A stretch of DNA of 64,000 nt from NCBI GenBank assembly GCA_022316685.1, contig JAKJHU010000330.1:52501-116500 (forward strand), in the 5' to 3' direction. The translations under genes and the position numbers were made by a program. The stretch is from Progne subis subis. Its lineage: Eukaryota > Chordata > Aves > Passeriformes > Hirundinidae. Below are positions 43,771 to 54,150 of this stretch, one piece after another (within the stretch, counting starts at the first letter, position 1; every line of letters begins with the position of its first letter). The notes beneath the pieces are model-generated. The model was not told the DNA's origin, searched no databases, and was given only the letters and a program-made list of their open reading frames with translations.

Positions 43771-44254
43771 CAATGTGAAAGGATTTCTGTGCTTTACCAT
43801 CACTCACAATGTCCTTAGAACTCGGGGTGCTGGAGCTGGTCAGTGTCAGTGTGACACCAGTCCCAGCTGCAGGGCCACTGTGAAACTCCTCTGAGCCAAA
43901 GGCACTGGGGACACAACAGCAGCACAGGGAGGAGCCCTGGATCCATCAGCAACCCACAGTGGGAAATGGGAAATCAGACCTTTTAGCAAGAATAAGATGC
44001 ATACAGAATCTAGCAAATATTAACCATAAGCTTATGACACAGGATGAAATTTGTCAAGAAATAGGGAATAAAACTTGCAGAAATGAAGGACAGATCATGC
44101 TAAAACCAGTGAGGAAGTTGCTGAAATGGCTGAAAAGAGACTGTGTATGCCTAGAGGAGAAAGGTGAAAAGGGCATGGCGATGAAGATGTCCAGCCTTCA
44201 TCAGGGGACCACTAAGGAAGATGCGGAGCCTTCCTCAGTGCCACCACCAGGGTG
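43771..44254 (+). pseudogene. Unresolved 3' region of ERV-4
   Basis: Open stretch 43959-44264 (about 101 codons) with polar, Lys-rich residues (ARIRCIQNLANINHKLM near its start). It may be env TM-derived or unrelated; no heptad or membrane span is evident. Confidence 0.3.
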
Positions 44255-44505
44255 CTGTGACTGAGCCTCGCCTATGATAATGATAGTAATGAGTTCTAAG
44301 AAATAGTTTACATAACCCCACACTTCCTAAGGAAAACTATGAATCTGCATAAAGTGTAACCATATATTGTAATCTTCCGTGTGCCTGTGTGTGTGCTGTT
44401 GGCAGGAGATATCCCCACACACCCGGCATGCTGAATAAAGCAAATCCCCGCTTCTTAGACTTTGTCTCAGAAGTGTCTCTTGGCCCAGTTTGGGACGATT
44501 CACTT
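44255..44505 (+). repeat. Probable ERV-4 3' LTR
   Basis: Follows the retroviral reading frames and contains ATATATT (about 44361) and AATAAA (44434), a GT-rich R-like stretch, and an end near GATTCA (44499-44504). No partner is in view, so the ends are approximate. Confidence 0.4.
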
Positions 44506-44760
44506 CCATGGGGTTCTGTCAAGTCCCAGTGGAACCTTGGTGCCAGATTGTTCCACAGCCTCACAATGCTCTCCTGGCTTCCATGGGGTCCCTCTGTGAC
44601 TCACTGCAGCCTTGGTTCCATCAGGGTCTCTTGGGTTCCACGGTGCACAAGCCTTTGTCACATCTGAGCCTTGCTTCCAGGAGTTCCATCGACTGACAGT
44701 GGCCGTCTGCATTCCATGAGGCCCAGCTAGATCACAGCAGAGCCTTGCTTTCATCAGGCT
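44506..44760 (-). repeat. Degenerate minisatellite, inverse of the 13196-13640 type
   Basis: Five to six units with TTCCATGGGGTC or TTCCATCAGGGTC cores, followed by TGTGAC/TTGTCAC and CCTTGG elements. These read as the complement of the CCATTGTGACACT...GGAACCAAGG array. Confidence 0.55.
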
Positions 44761-47321
44761 CTGATACCTGTTCTGCCAACTGATGAGGGCAATTTAAAGA
44801 ACACAGAAACCCATGGAAAGAATGGTCTTATTATACTGTGAGTATTAAGGCAACACAAAAGTAAAATTATACATTATACATAGTAAAACTATGTGCTTGG
44901 CTTTAGTAACAAGCAAAAAGAACCAAGGTAACGTACCTAATCATTATTACAGGAGAGAAAGGGTAGGGATTGAGAAAGATCCATCACCAATTGCCTCAAT
45001 ACTCCACCATCATCCAGAGTCTGCAGTCGCTGGGAAGCCCCGTTTCCCTGTAAGGACCTGGAGAACCCTTCCAAGCAATTGGGAAAATCCTACGTGGTGA
45101 ATCCACCCATAGATGAGGTCTCTTAAATTGCTCTGAAAGTGAGTGCAGCTTTTATAGGTCCAAATCAACAAGTGAAAGTGACTTGATTATATTTTTAGTA
45201 CATAATCTCCTGGATCTCATGGCCCTTTTCCTGACTAGGAGGGTCCAGGACTTGGCCAGATCCCAGTCTTCAGCTTAGAGGGTTTCCCCTAAAAAATCCT
45301 ACAAGCCTCTATTCGTGTCAGTTGGGCAATTTCTTAAAATGATACTTCTCTTGCAGGTAACTGTGTGAGATTATGTGAAAGTTTCTAAAGCAGCCAGTTT
45401 GGTGTTAAACAGCTGGTATAAGCATCTTGGTCATCTATTTTTAGCTAAATAAAACTGATGGTGTTAGTCACATAATGCCCAGGGCTCGTCCTGCAGGTCA
45501 GCTCTGGCTGAGGCCAGCCACTCAGGCCTAAGCGCATCAGAAGCTGAAGTGACCACGACTGAGAATGGCAAAAACACCCACTGGGACTGGCCCAGAGGCC
45601 CCGGGACTCCCTGGTATGGATCACCTCAGGAGACAGTATTTCAGGGAGCCCAAAGGACTTTTGGGAGAGCTGCTGTGGAGACAGAGGGAAATCCACAGCT
45701 GAATCCCTTGCCTGGGCTCTCAGAGGACCCTTCTGCTGTGGGGCTGCTGAGGCTGGAGGAACAGCAGGTACCCATGGCCACCCCAAAACAGGGCCCCGTT
45801 GGCAACAGGGCACCGACCGGGACTGCGGGACCCCATCCCTGGGATGAGTCAGGAACTGGAGAGCTGGGAGTGCTCAGCCAGAGCCGCTGAGCCTCCAACA
45901 GCCCCACATGGGCAGAGCGTGAGCCCAGTGGGGAGTGGCCACTGACAGGACTGTGGGGGCCTGAACCAAGTCCCTAGCCCCACTGAGAGCGGCTGTGCCG
46001 GACACCCTGGAACTCCAGGACCAGCTGGAGTCCGAGGCAGCCAAGTGGTGCCACCATCGATGTTCCTTTCTTCCCCCTCAGAAAGGACACTGGGAAGCTG
46101 AGGAAGTGGGAATGAAAGGAGTCGGGATGGTAGAAGTTGTGGAAGCTGTAGAACAGCACTAACACGAACACGAGGAACACAAACTCTTCTGAGAAAGGAG
46201 GGCATAAATCCCTGGTATGCAGCATCCTGCCTGAGAAACCCATTCCCAGAATTACCAACATAAAACCATCCTCCAATTCTCTGGATTGTGTCCTGACCCA
46301 CTAAAACCTTTCCACCAGACTGAACCTCTGAAGTGGGATTGATGGAGGAAACCTGAACCCTGAGCCATGCCAGCGTCAGTGCCCAGGAGCATCCCCTGGC
46401 GCTGTTTAACACCAGCTCTGCAGGAACTGGGCATGCAAACAGGACAAACTTGAGCATCTCCCACCATCAGATACCTCAGAGGTTACACAGAAACACAGCC
46501 ATGACTCTCCCAAACTGGATTTAGGAATGGCATCCCTAATGCAGCCATTAGATCCAGATCTACCCAGATCCCTTTGGCACTCCTGCTTTTGCTGTCTCTC
46601 TGCCTCCTCTCCCTGCCCAAAGGAGGCTCCTCTCTCCCCTCTCCCTGCCCTGACAAGACAGTCACACAAATAAAGATGTGGGATTGCCGGGTGCTGAGGG
46701 GTTGTAGAAGGAGCCTTCTCCACGTCTGGCCTGTTTCCAAAACCTACACTTGCTCCTGCAGCAAGGAACCTCCTTGTTCACCCTCTCCAAGGGTGTCAAG
46801 CTCAGGAAGGGATTCCTGACACTCTGTCCAGCTGGGAGAGCTCCCGTGCCTGAAGATAAGGGGATAAAACCAAACAGAGGAATGCTGGAGGGATTGACAT
46901 TGTGACATGGGGATACCTGTATTTATTTCCCAGTGACAAACAAAAATGTGGAATGGTGCCAGAGCTTGTTTTGATCTACATGAAACTTTGACAAACATCC
47001 CTCCTCCTGACAGTGACTCCTCTGCAGCTGCTCTGGGAGATCTCCTGTGCCCAGTCCAGTAAGAGGAGATTTCACTGGTGCTGAGGTGCTCGAGCGGGCC
47101 CATTTCAATGCTCTGCTTAAGGCCAAGGACATTGTGTTTCCTCAAGGAGCAACATTCCTTTCTGGCACTCACTGCCCCATGAGGGACATTATTCAGTGGC
47201 TGCTGTTGGGTGAGTTATGGCCACAGGGAGAGGGAGGAGGAGATGATCCCACCCATGGCTGCTGCTAGGTGCAGACACTTGGTGGGATAAAGCTGAAACA
47301 AAGCTTCAGCATCTCTCCCAA
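44761..47321. other. Unassigned DNA, possible LTR-like segment at its start
   Basis: 44770-45480 is AT-rich with CTTTTATAGG and AATAAAAC near its end and may be a decayed LTR. 45480-47320 holds several 80-200 codon frames on both strands (for example minus 45849-46457) with no recognisable domain, and an AATAAAG at 46668. I cannot assign a gene. Confidence 0.25.
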
Positions 47322-47495
47322 AATCACAGAATCACAAAATGGCTTGGTTCAGAAGAGATCTTAAAATTCATCTTGTTCCATCCCCTGCCATGGGCAGGGA
47401 CACTTTCCACTATCCCAGGCTGCTCCAAGTCCTGTCCAACCTGGCCTTGGACACTTCCAGGGACCCAGGGGCAGCTTCTCTGGGCAAGCTGTGAT
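47322..47495 (-). repeat. CR1 3' end, antisense
   Basis: Begins AATCACAGAATCACAAAATG, the complement of the CR1 tail, and continues with CATCCCCTGCCATGGGCAGG and CCTGTCCAACCTGGCCTTGG, the standard antisense CR1 sequence in birds. Confidence 0.85.
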
Positions 47496-47524
47496 CTCTG
47501 CCCAGGTGAGCAGGGACAGGACCT

Positions 47525-47905
47525 GAAGGAACAGCTGGAGGCGGGCCAGGCCAGCTGTGGGCTGGAGACCAGCAAAAGCTTCTCCCCCTCCAGGGGCCTT
47601 GACCACTCACCAGGCTCCCCAGGGAATGGTCACAGCTGTGAGGCTGCCGCAGCTCCAGGAGCCTTTGGACACCGCTCCCGGGAATGCCCAGGCTGCCACT
47701 GTTGGGCTGTCTGTGCAGGGCCAGGGCCTGCACTCCATGATCCCGCTGCCTCCCTCCCAGCTCAGCCCCTTCTGCAGTTCTCACCCTTGGGCTCAGCCTT
47801 TGTGTCTCCTCCAGGCGCTGGCAGAGCTCTTGGGGCCGGGGCAGGAGCGGCACAGCCCCAGCGTTCCCCTCTCTGTGACACCACGGTGGGGACAGCTCCA
47901 ACGTT
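47525..47905 (+). repeat. Inverted copy of 28430-28800
   Basis: Reverse complement of that segment, from GGCCAGGCCAGCTGTGGGCT-type sequence to CCACGGTGGGGACAGCTCCA. The long minus frame across it (286 codons) is an artefact of GC content. Confidence 0.7.
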
Positions 47906-48112
47906 CCCTGCCTGGAGACGCTCCAAGGGAAGCGTCCAGAGCCACAGCCAGACAGCAAAACTGAGCGGGCACTGAGCACCCCCGGCCTGGGCTGATGTGC
48001 ATTGCTGTGCACACAGCTCGGGGAAGGTCCCCCTGGCCACCTCCACAGTGCCACAGGCAAGTGCCACATAGAGTTACAGAGATCTGCCCAGAGCTGACAG
48101 GGGGTGTTAATA

Positions 48113-48350
48113 AGTAAGAACCAAAAAAACCTCAAAAAACCTAGCAAACAACAACAAAAAAACCCAAACCAAAATAGAGAAACCCCACCCCGCAAAAAAA
48201 CCCCAAAACGGATCAACAAAAACAAACTCAAAAAAACTCCAGAAAGAAACAACAAGACAAACAACAACAAAAATTAAAAACAGACAAACATCAAACCATA
48301 AATAAAAACAAACAAGCAACAGCAAAAATAAAACCAAAGAAGAAAAAGTA
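48113..48350 (+). repeat. A-rich low-complexity tract
   Basis: About 240 bases of AAAAC/CAAAA-type sequence with few Gs. Confidence 0.85.
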
Positions 48351-48754
48351 CTTCCCCCCAGCAGAGCTGTTCCATCCTTAATACCTGCACACAGAAAAGA
48401 CCTTCGTTTGCAAAAAATGAAGAGTCATTGGGCACATTTGCAGTAAAAGCAGGTTTAGGACAGGATTTCAGCAGAACTGTTCTCAGCTGGGAAAAAAAAG
48501 GCCCCTTGGAAACGCAGATCCTCAAACCACAGGGCAGAAAAGGGCACTGAATTCCCCTCTCCTGACACACAAACCCTGTTCTCAGGCTGTTTCCCACATA
48601 GGATCCTTCTGGAGGACTGCAGAAAGCTGAGAGGCACTTCTACCTTCTCCACGTTTTGTGCCCTAAAGCTGCCTGGGAGAAGAAATTTAGGCTCAGCTCT
48701 GGTGGCACAATCCCTCCTGGCCCAGGGCACAGCACCAGAAAGGTCTTTGTGTGC
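48351..48754. other. Non-coding flank of ERV-5
   Basis: Nothing recognised. It does not resemble the LTR that adjoins ERV-5 on the other side. Confidence 0.3.
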
Positions 48755-49318
48755 TGTGAAAAGTGCATATTATATGGCTCTACGCAAGATATTTACTATA
48801 TGTGTTGTGTTGTGTTGATTGTTGGTGTTGTATTAATAGTTTGATAGTATGGTAAATGTAGTTTCGTAGTTAAAATGTAGTTTTTATGTACTAACCACAG
48901 GAAAATGTAAATCTTTCAGAGAAAAAAAGAATTTACTACCTCCTTATCAGAAGAGAACTCTTCCTCTCTCTCTCAGCCTTGAGGATGCCATAAAGATTAA
49001 AAAAAAAAAAAAAAAAGAAAAAAAAATTGATACTAACCAGAGATGATTCTTTGTTTGAATGGAATTTATACATCATGTATGAAATGTATGAATATTCAAC
49101 GGGATATTGCTTTTAAGAGATAATCATTTGTTAACCGGGGTCCTTCTCCAGAGCTTGTGGTTTGGGAAAGGCACCCAGACATCTGTGACTTTGTTTTTAT
49201 TGTCTCTTATTGTCCTAACTCTACTTGTTCAATTTTTTTACTCTAATTCTATTTTTATAACCATCTTATTTACTATTAAACTTTTAAAATTTTAAAAACA
49301 AGTGATCGGTGTTTTTCA
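48755..49318 (+). repeat. ERV-5 5' LTR
   Basis: TGTGAAAA...TTTTTCA, with complementary ends. It carries an A-rich tract of about 30 bases (48998-49026) that is short in the 3' LTR, indicating slippage after insertion. ATTAAA at 49276 is a likely polyadenylation signal. Confidence 0.92.
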
Positions 49319-49324
49319 CAATTA

Positions 49325-49342
49325 TGGTAGCAGAGGATGGTT
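49325..49342 (+). promoter_or_regulatory. ERV-5 primer binding site for initiator tRNA-Met
   Basis: TGGTAGCAGAGGATGGTT is an 18 of 18 match to the complement of the 3' end (with CCA) of vertebrate initiator tRNA-Met as I know it. It lies six bases after the LTR end. This tRNA is the usual primer of yeast and plant retrotransposons but is rare among vertebrate retroviruses. Confidence 0.85.
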
Positions 49343-49800
49343 AGAACACCTCACTGCCGGTGCCTCAGTGGAATCAGGGTGAGGACGGCGCGCCCTGCCC
49401 AGTTGGCAGCCTCGCTCTGTGTTCCCCTGCTGTGACCGGCAGATGCAGGTTACGATCACTGGACAAAAGGAGGCAATAAAACAAAGGAAAGGGAAAAGAT
49501 TCCCTAAAACTGCGGTAATTAGCCCCTAAGACTAAAGTGTACACGAAGACCAAGACCCAAGGACAAAGGACAGGTAAGTATTGGTTTGGAGGGGCGGTTA
49601 AGGGGGGGATGAATGTGTGTGAATGAGAGGCAGCTGGTTATCCCAGACCTGCTAAGCGAGTGCGGAGTCTCCTACGCTGCGTTTCCGTTCTTTCGCGAGA
49701 AAGACGGCCAGTAAAGAGACGAAGTGAGTGATAAGAAGAGTGAGAGAATCCCCCCAGGGAAACTGGGACTGAGTTTTAGAGAAGGGGTGGGACCCCTAAG

Positions 49801-49834
<34 letters not shown>

Positions 49835-50607
49835 CCTGCTGGATTGAGTGGTTATTGCCCCAAGATCATCCAGGACTGAAACCTGCTGGGTTGAGGGATT
49901 GATGTCCAAGAGCACCCAGGGATCTGCCGGATTGAGGTTATGCCCAAGAGCATCTGGGGTTGAACAACACAGCTGGATTGAGGGGATATCCAAGAGCACC
50001 GGGACTGGCCAGTAGCACCTAAAACTTGTAATAGGTGATTTGAGAGTAAAAGGTACCTTATTGTTGTTTTGTTGTGTGAGAGTGAGTGACACACAAAAAC
50101 TGCCTCAGTTTCCCCCGGGCGGGTGGGGGAGCTATGGAAAAGTGTATGTGTGACCTGCAATCCAGCCCCTTTTCCTCCGTGCGTGTGGCGTGGTGGGGGC
50201 AGTAAAGTGTAAGTGACACGCAAATTAGCCTCATAGGTGGATCAGCACCAGAGGCGACCAGATTCTGGGCCCTCCTCAGAGGCCCAGCTATACTGGAACC
50301 CAGAGACCAAACCCAAGGCAAGGGGGGCCACACAAAGCCACGATTCTCTGGTGACAGGGATTGGCTTTATGTCCTAAGGGTGTGAAAGAGTGTGTAAAAG
50401 TGAAGGAGAAATTAAGTAAGAGTAGATGGATGAAAGCACATGTAATGTTGATTGTTATATCTCCTTAGAGGGAGGTGTATTGTATTGAATAGTTGTGTAA
50501 GAAAGAAGGGATTTTTTTGTGTGTGTGCATAGATAGAAGTAAGTGGTCTTTAGGTTGTAAGAGAAAGTGAAAAACAGAGGTGGGAGATGAATAGATAAAA
50601 TCTTGAA
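49343..50607 (+). other. ERV-5 5' leader
   Basis: About 1.27 kb without coding signal. Includes the 45 bp repeats, an A run and paired GTGAGTGACAC(A/G)CAAA phrases near 50078 and 50210. Confidence 0.6.
49837..50012 (+). repeat. Four-unit ~45 bp repeat in the ERV-5 leader
   Basis: Units starting CTGCTGGATTGAG at 49837, 49883, 49924 and 49970 (periods 46, 41, 46), each continuing with ATGCCCAAGAGCA(C/T)C(C/T)-like sequence. They lie just after an A29-type run (49805-49833) and well before gag. They may form repeated RNA hairpins in the packaging region, which is inference. Confidence 0.75.
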
Positions 50608-51925
50608 AAATGGGACAGAAAAACAGTAAGTTGGATACAAGGAAGAAAAAAGGGTGTAAAATAATTACCAACAGAAATAACTCAAGATAGCCCTTTCAGC
50701 ATTATGTTAGCTAACTGGAATAAAAACCCTTGTACAAGAAGAAAGGAAAAGGTAAACATGATACAATTTTGCATGATAGAATGGGCAGAGAAGGAAATAA
50801 GATCTGACCACGTTTATTGGCCCAGATACAACCTCTTTTGAGAACTGGATTTGTCAGGCTCTAAATGTATTTGTAAATTCAAAAGAAACATTTAATCATG
50901 AAGAAAGAGAATATGCCACATGTTGGACAAGAGATTTTAGGAAAATAAAAACCTTTCACGTATCAGAAACCCCTGAGATGAAACGAGAAAAGTAAAAGGG
51001 GAAAGAAAAGGGAGGGGAACAAGAAGAAAAGGGAGGGGGACAAGAAGAAAAGAAGGAAAAAGAGTGGGATCCTTTGCAGGCTTTGCCCCCTCCATTCCCG
51101 CTCGTGCTCCCGCCGTCCGCGGCCGAGCCCCCTGTCCCGGATCCCGCTTCAGCCCCGCCTGCCCCGGTTCCCATCCCGAGTGTGGGCTCACAGCCCACAG
51201 CAGCCCTGCCTGCCCCGGTTCCCATCCCGAGTGCGGGCTCACAGCCCACAGCAGCCCTGCCTGCCCCGGTTCCCGTCCCGAGTGTGGGCTCGCAGCCTGC
51301 AGCAGCTGCGCCGGTCCCCGCATACACCCCATCCCCGGCCCCACCGGTGAATTCGTCTGCCCCGGCCGCCTGGTCTGCGGCTGCCCTAAGGGCTGTGCCA
51401 GGGGTCCCTCCTGACACGTGGTCTAAGACCAGCGCCCCGACTGTGCCGGGGTCCCATCGGTCCCAGCCGTCCTATCTCCGATCGCTTCCCCCACTGCCCG
51501 ATCCCCGGCTGCCCTGCCCGAGCTGGCTGCGCTGGGCGCTGCTGCTGCTGCTTTGTCTCTGCCGGGAGCCGCTGACTCAGCTGCCACCAGCCCCGTGCAG
51601 GCTGCCCACGCTCCCCTCTGCTGTCCCCAGAACTGCCCCCTCCTCTGCCGGTCCCGGCAGCAAACCCCGCCTACGCTCCGCCCTTGGAGGACCAAGCCTC
51701 GGCGCTGTGCCCTGCCCTCACCGCCCTTCCTGCCCTGAGCTCCGTTCCCCTGGTAACCACAGCTACTGCTCAGAAAAGAAGAGAATCCCAATACAAACCA
51801 AGTCTCAGCATCATTCCAGGAATGTCTGCTTTTACTGTGGGGGTGAGGGACATTATAGGAGAAATTGTCCTAAGCAGGTGATAGATCTGAAAATCTTCAA
51901 AGAGATGAGCACAGAAGAGGAATAG
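50608..51925 (+). pseudogene. gag: Gag remnant: matrix, proline-rich repeats, CCHC knuckle; no capsid seen (ERV-5)
   Basis: An ATG near 50609 opens with MGQKNSKLDT, an N-myristoylation-type start. The matrix region to about 51060 is broken by stops. The open frame 51074-51925 (283 codons) begins with three 17-residue repeats of the form PAPVPIPSVGSQPTAAL (51 bp units, about 51150-51300). It continues Pro/Ala/Ser-rich and ends in the nucleocapsid zinc knuckle CFYCGGEGHYRRNC (CX2CX4HX4C, about 51829-51870), followed by an acidic end. The roughly 250-residue capsid with its major homology region is not found between the proline-rich part and the knuckle, so gag carries a large internal deletion or replacement. 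It would have been the structural polyprotein. Confidence 0.8.
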
Positions 51926-51934
51926 GGAGGTCAA

Positions 51935-52363
51935 ATGCTCTATTTTTTTAGGGGACAAATACCATCTAGAGCCTGTGATAACTCTAAAAGTGGGTCCCCA
52001 AGAAGAAGAATTGGAATTTGTGGTAGATACAGGGGCAGAAAGAACCTGCCTGCTCAGTGTACCAAAAGGTTATAGCGTGAGTAAAGATACTGCAAAAGTA
52101 ACAGTGGCAAAAGGAGAAACTTTTACGGTTCCAGTCATTTAAGATGTAGTAATTGAAGGGGAAACTAAAATTTGGGTGGGAGATGTTTTATTGGTCCCAA
52201 AGGCAGGTAGCAACTTACTAGAAAGAGACTTACAAGTGAAATTAGGAATAGGGGTTATACTAGAAGATGGGAAAAAGACAGCTAAAGCTCTAAAATTAGG
52301 CCAAGATGATGAAGAAAAAATTAACAAGGAAGTTTGGCTGGGGAAGGAAATAAGGGAGGATTA
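51935..52363 (+). pseudogene. pro: Retroviral protease remnant (ERV-5)
   Basis: Aspartic protease with the active-site triad in FVVDTGAERTCL (about 52018-52053), a flap-like segment, and LLERDLQ near 52215, the equivalent of the second conserved helix. A stop at 52139-52141 interrupts it. It follows gag directly and precedes RT, as in gammaretroviruses, where pro-pol is read through from gag. Confidence 0.8.
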
Positions 52364-53224
52364 AATATTGACCCTATAAGTGTTACAATAGAGAGAGAAG
52401 ATTGTCCCATACGTGTACGTCAATACCCCATACCTTTAGAAGGACGGAAAAGTTTGAAGCCACTAATAGAAGGACTAATAAAGGACGGGACACTAGAACC
52501 TTGCATGTCTCCCCATAATACCCCTATTCTCCCAGTAAAGAAGCCTGATGGGAGTTACAGACTAGTACAAGATTTAAGGGAGGTTAACAAAAGAACTCGG
52601 TCTCGTTACCCAGTGGTACCCAATCCCTATACACTTCTAAGTAAAGTTCCACCCCAGCATCAGTGGTTTAGTGTAGTGGATCTTAAAGATGCTTTTTGGG
52701 CCTGTCCACTAGCCAAGGAGAGCCGAGATATCTTTGCCTTTGAATGGGAGGATCCAAAAACTGGAAGAAAGCAGCAATTAATATGGCCGGAATTACCTCA
52801 GGGGTTCACGCAGTCTCCAAACTTATCTGGGCAAGCTTTAGAAAAAATACTGCAAGCCTTCTCCACTCCTCCTAGAATACAAATTATCCAATATGTAGAT
52901 GATCTTCTACTATCTGGGGAAGATGAAGTTGAAGTTAGAGAAGCTACAATAAAACTTTTAAATTTTCTGGGAGAAAAAGGATTAAGGGTATCAAAAGGGA
53001 AACTGCAATTTGTAGAACCAGAGGTGAAATATCTTGAACACTTGATAAGTAAGGGTAGTCGAAGGCTCAGTCCAGAGAGAATTGCAGGAATTTTATCCCT
53101 TCCACCTCCCTCTTCAAAGAGGGAAATCAGAAAACTACTCAGATTATTGGGATATTGTAGATTATGGATTGAGGGGTACACACAGGCAGTAAAATTTTTG
53201 TATGAAAAGAGGGAGATAATATAA
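52334..53224 (+). pseudogene. pol: Reverse transcriptase (ERV-5)
   Basis: A 296-codon open frame covers fingers, palm and thumb. Visible motifs: KKPDGSYRLVQDLREVNKRT (fingers), VVDLKDAFWACPLA with the first catalytic Asp, LPQGFTQSPNLSGQAL, YVDD at 52892-52903 with the other two catalytic Asp residues, and the thumb start KLQFVEPEVKYL. Catalytic residues are present. The frame breaks at 53222 before the connection domain, so no full polymerase-RNase H protein can form. Confidence 0.9.
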
Positions 53225-54150
53225 AATGGATCAAGGAAGATGATGATAAATTAGAAAAATTGAAGTTAAAACTGGCCTCAATACCCGCTTTAAGCTTGCC
53301 TTCACTAGAAAAACCCTTTCATCTGTATGTGAATGTAGAAAAGGGGGTAGCTCATGGAGTTCTGGTCCAGGAGTGGGGAGGAGTAAAGAGACCAGTAGCT
53401 TATTTATCAGAGATGTTGGACCCAGTGAGCCACGGCTGGCCAGTATGTATTCAAGCTATAGCCGCTACTGCAATCCTGGTAGAAGAAAGTTGTAAACTTA
53501 CTTTTGGAGGTAAACTAATTGTGTGCACACCTCATGTGGTTCGAAATGTGTTCAATCAGAAAGCTGAGAAATGGTTGACAGACTCTAGAATGTTAAAATA
53601 TGAAGCAATCTTGATAGATAGTGATGATCTGACATTAGAAGCAAACAGGAGTTTAAATCCAGATCAATTCCTATATGGAGAACCATCAGATAACCTAATA
53701 CATAATTGTTTAGAAATTATCCAATACCAAACAAAAGTTCGAGGGGATCTTGAAGAACAAGCCTTTTCAGAAGGGGAAATAATCTATGTGCATGGTTCCT
53801 CCAGATGTCTACAAGGAAAAAGAATGTCAGGTTATGTAGTAGTTGATGGAAAAAACATGCAAACTATTGAAAAAGGAAAATTACCTTCAAACTGGTCAGC
53901 CTAAACTTGTGAATGATATGCTCGAAAAAAGGCACTGGAATATTTAGCACACAAGAAAGGAACTATACACACTGATTCGAGGCATGCTTTTTGAGTAGTA
54001 CATACTTTTGGAAAAATTTATGAAGAAAGAGGACTACTTAATTCAAGAGGAAAAGGATTAGTACATGAGAGACTCATTTTAGAGATTTTAGAGGCATTAA
54101 AACTACCTGAAGAAATAGCTATAGTACACATTGAGGGACACCAAAGAGGA
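53225..54150 (+). pseudogene. pol: Connection domain and RNase H, catalytic Asp changed (ERV-5)
   Basis: The open frame 53260-53904 holds the connection (RPVAYLSEMLDPVSHGWPVC) and the start of RNase H. The first catalytic acid, Asp in the conserved DGS motif, is His here: YVHGSSR, codon CAT at 53791-53793. The frame then stops (53902). The middle of RNase H lies in another frame (53905-54150), and its C-terminal part (GHQRG, NNLADQEAKDAA) is joined to the next piece. Enzymatic activity would be lost by this change alone. Confidence 0.85.

Noticed and set aside
45849..46467. Minus-strand frames faintly like an immunoglobulin-type domain
   Set aside because: No conserved Cys...Trp...Cys pattern or strand motif could be confirmed, and overlapping plus frames look equally plausible.
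47410..48270. 286-codon minus-strand ORF
   Set aside because: Covers an antisense CR1, an inverted repeat and an A-rich tract; the Leu/Phe/Val-rich end is just the A-rich tract read backwards.
49325..49342. tRNA gene fragment for initiator Met
   Set aside because: Only 18 bases match, in complement, and directly after an LTR: this is a primer binding site.
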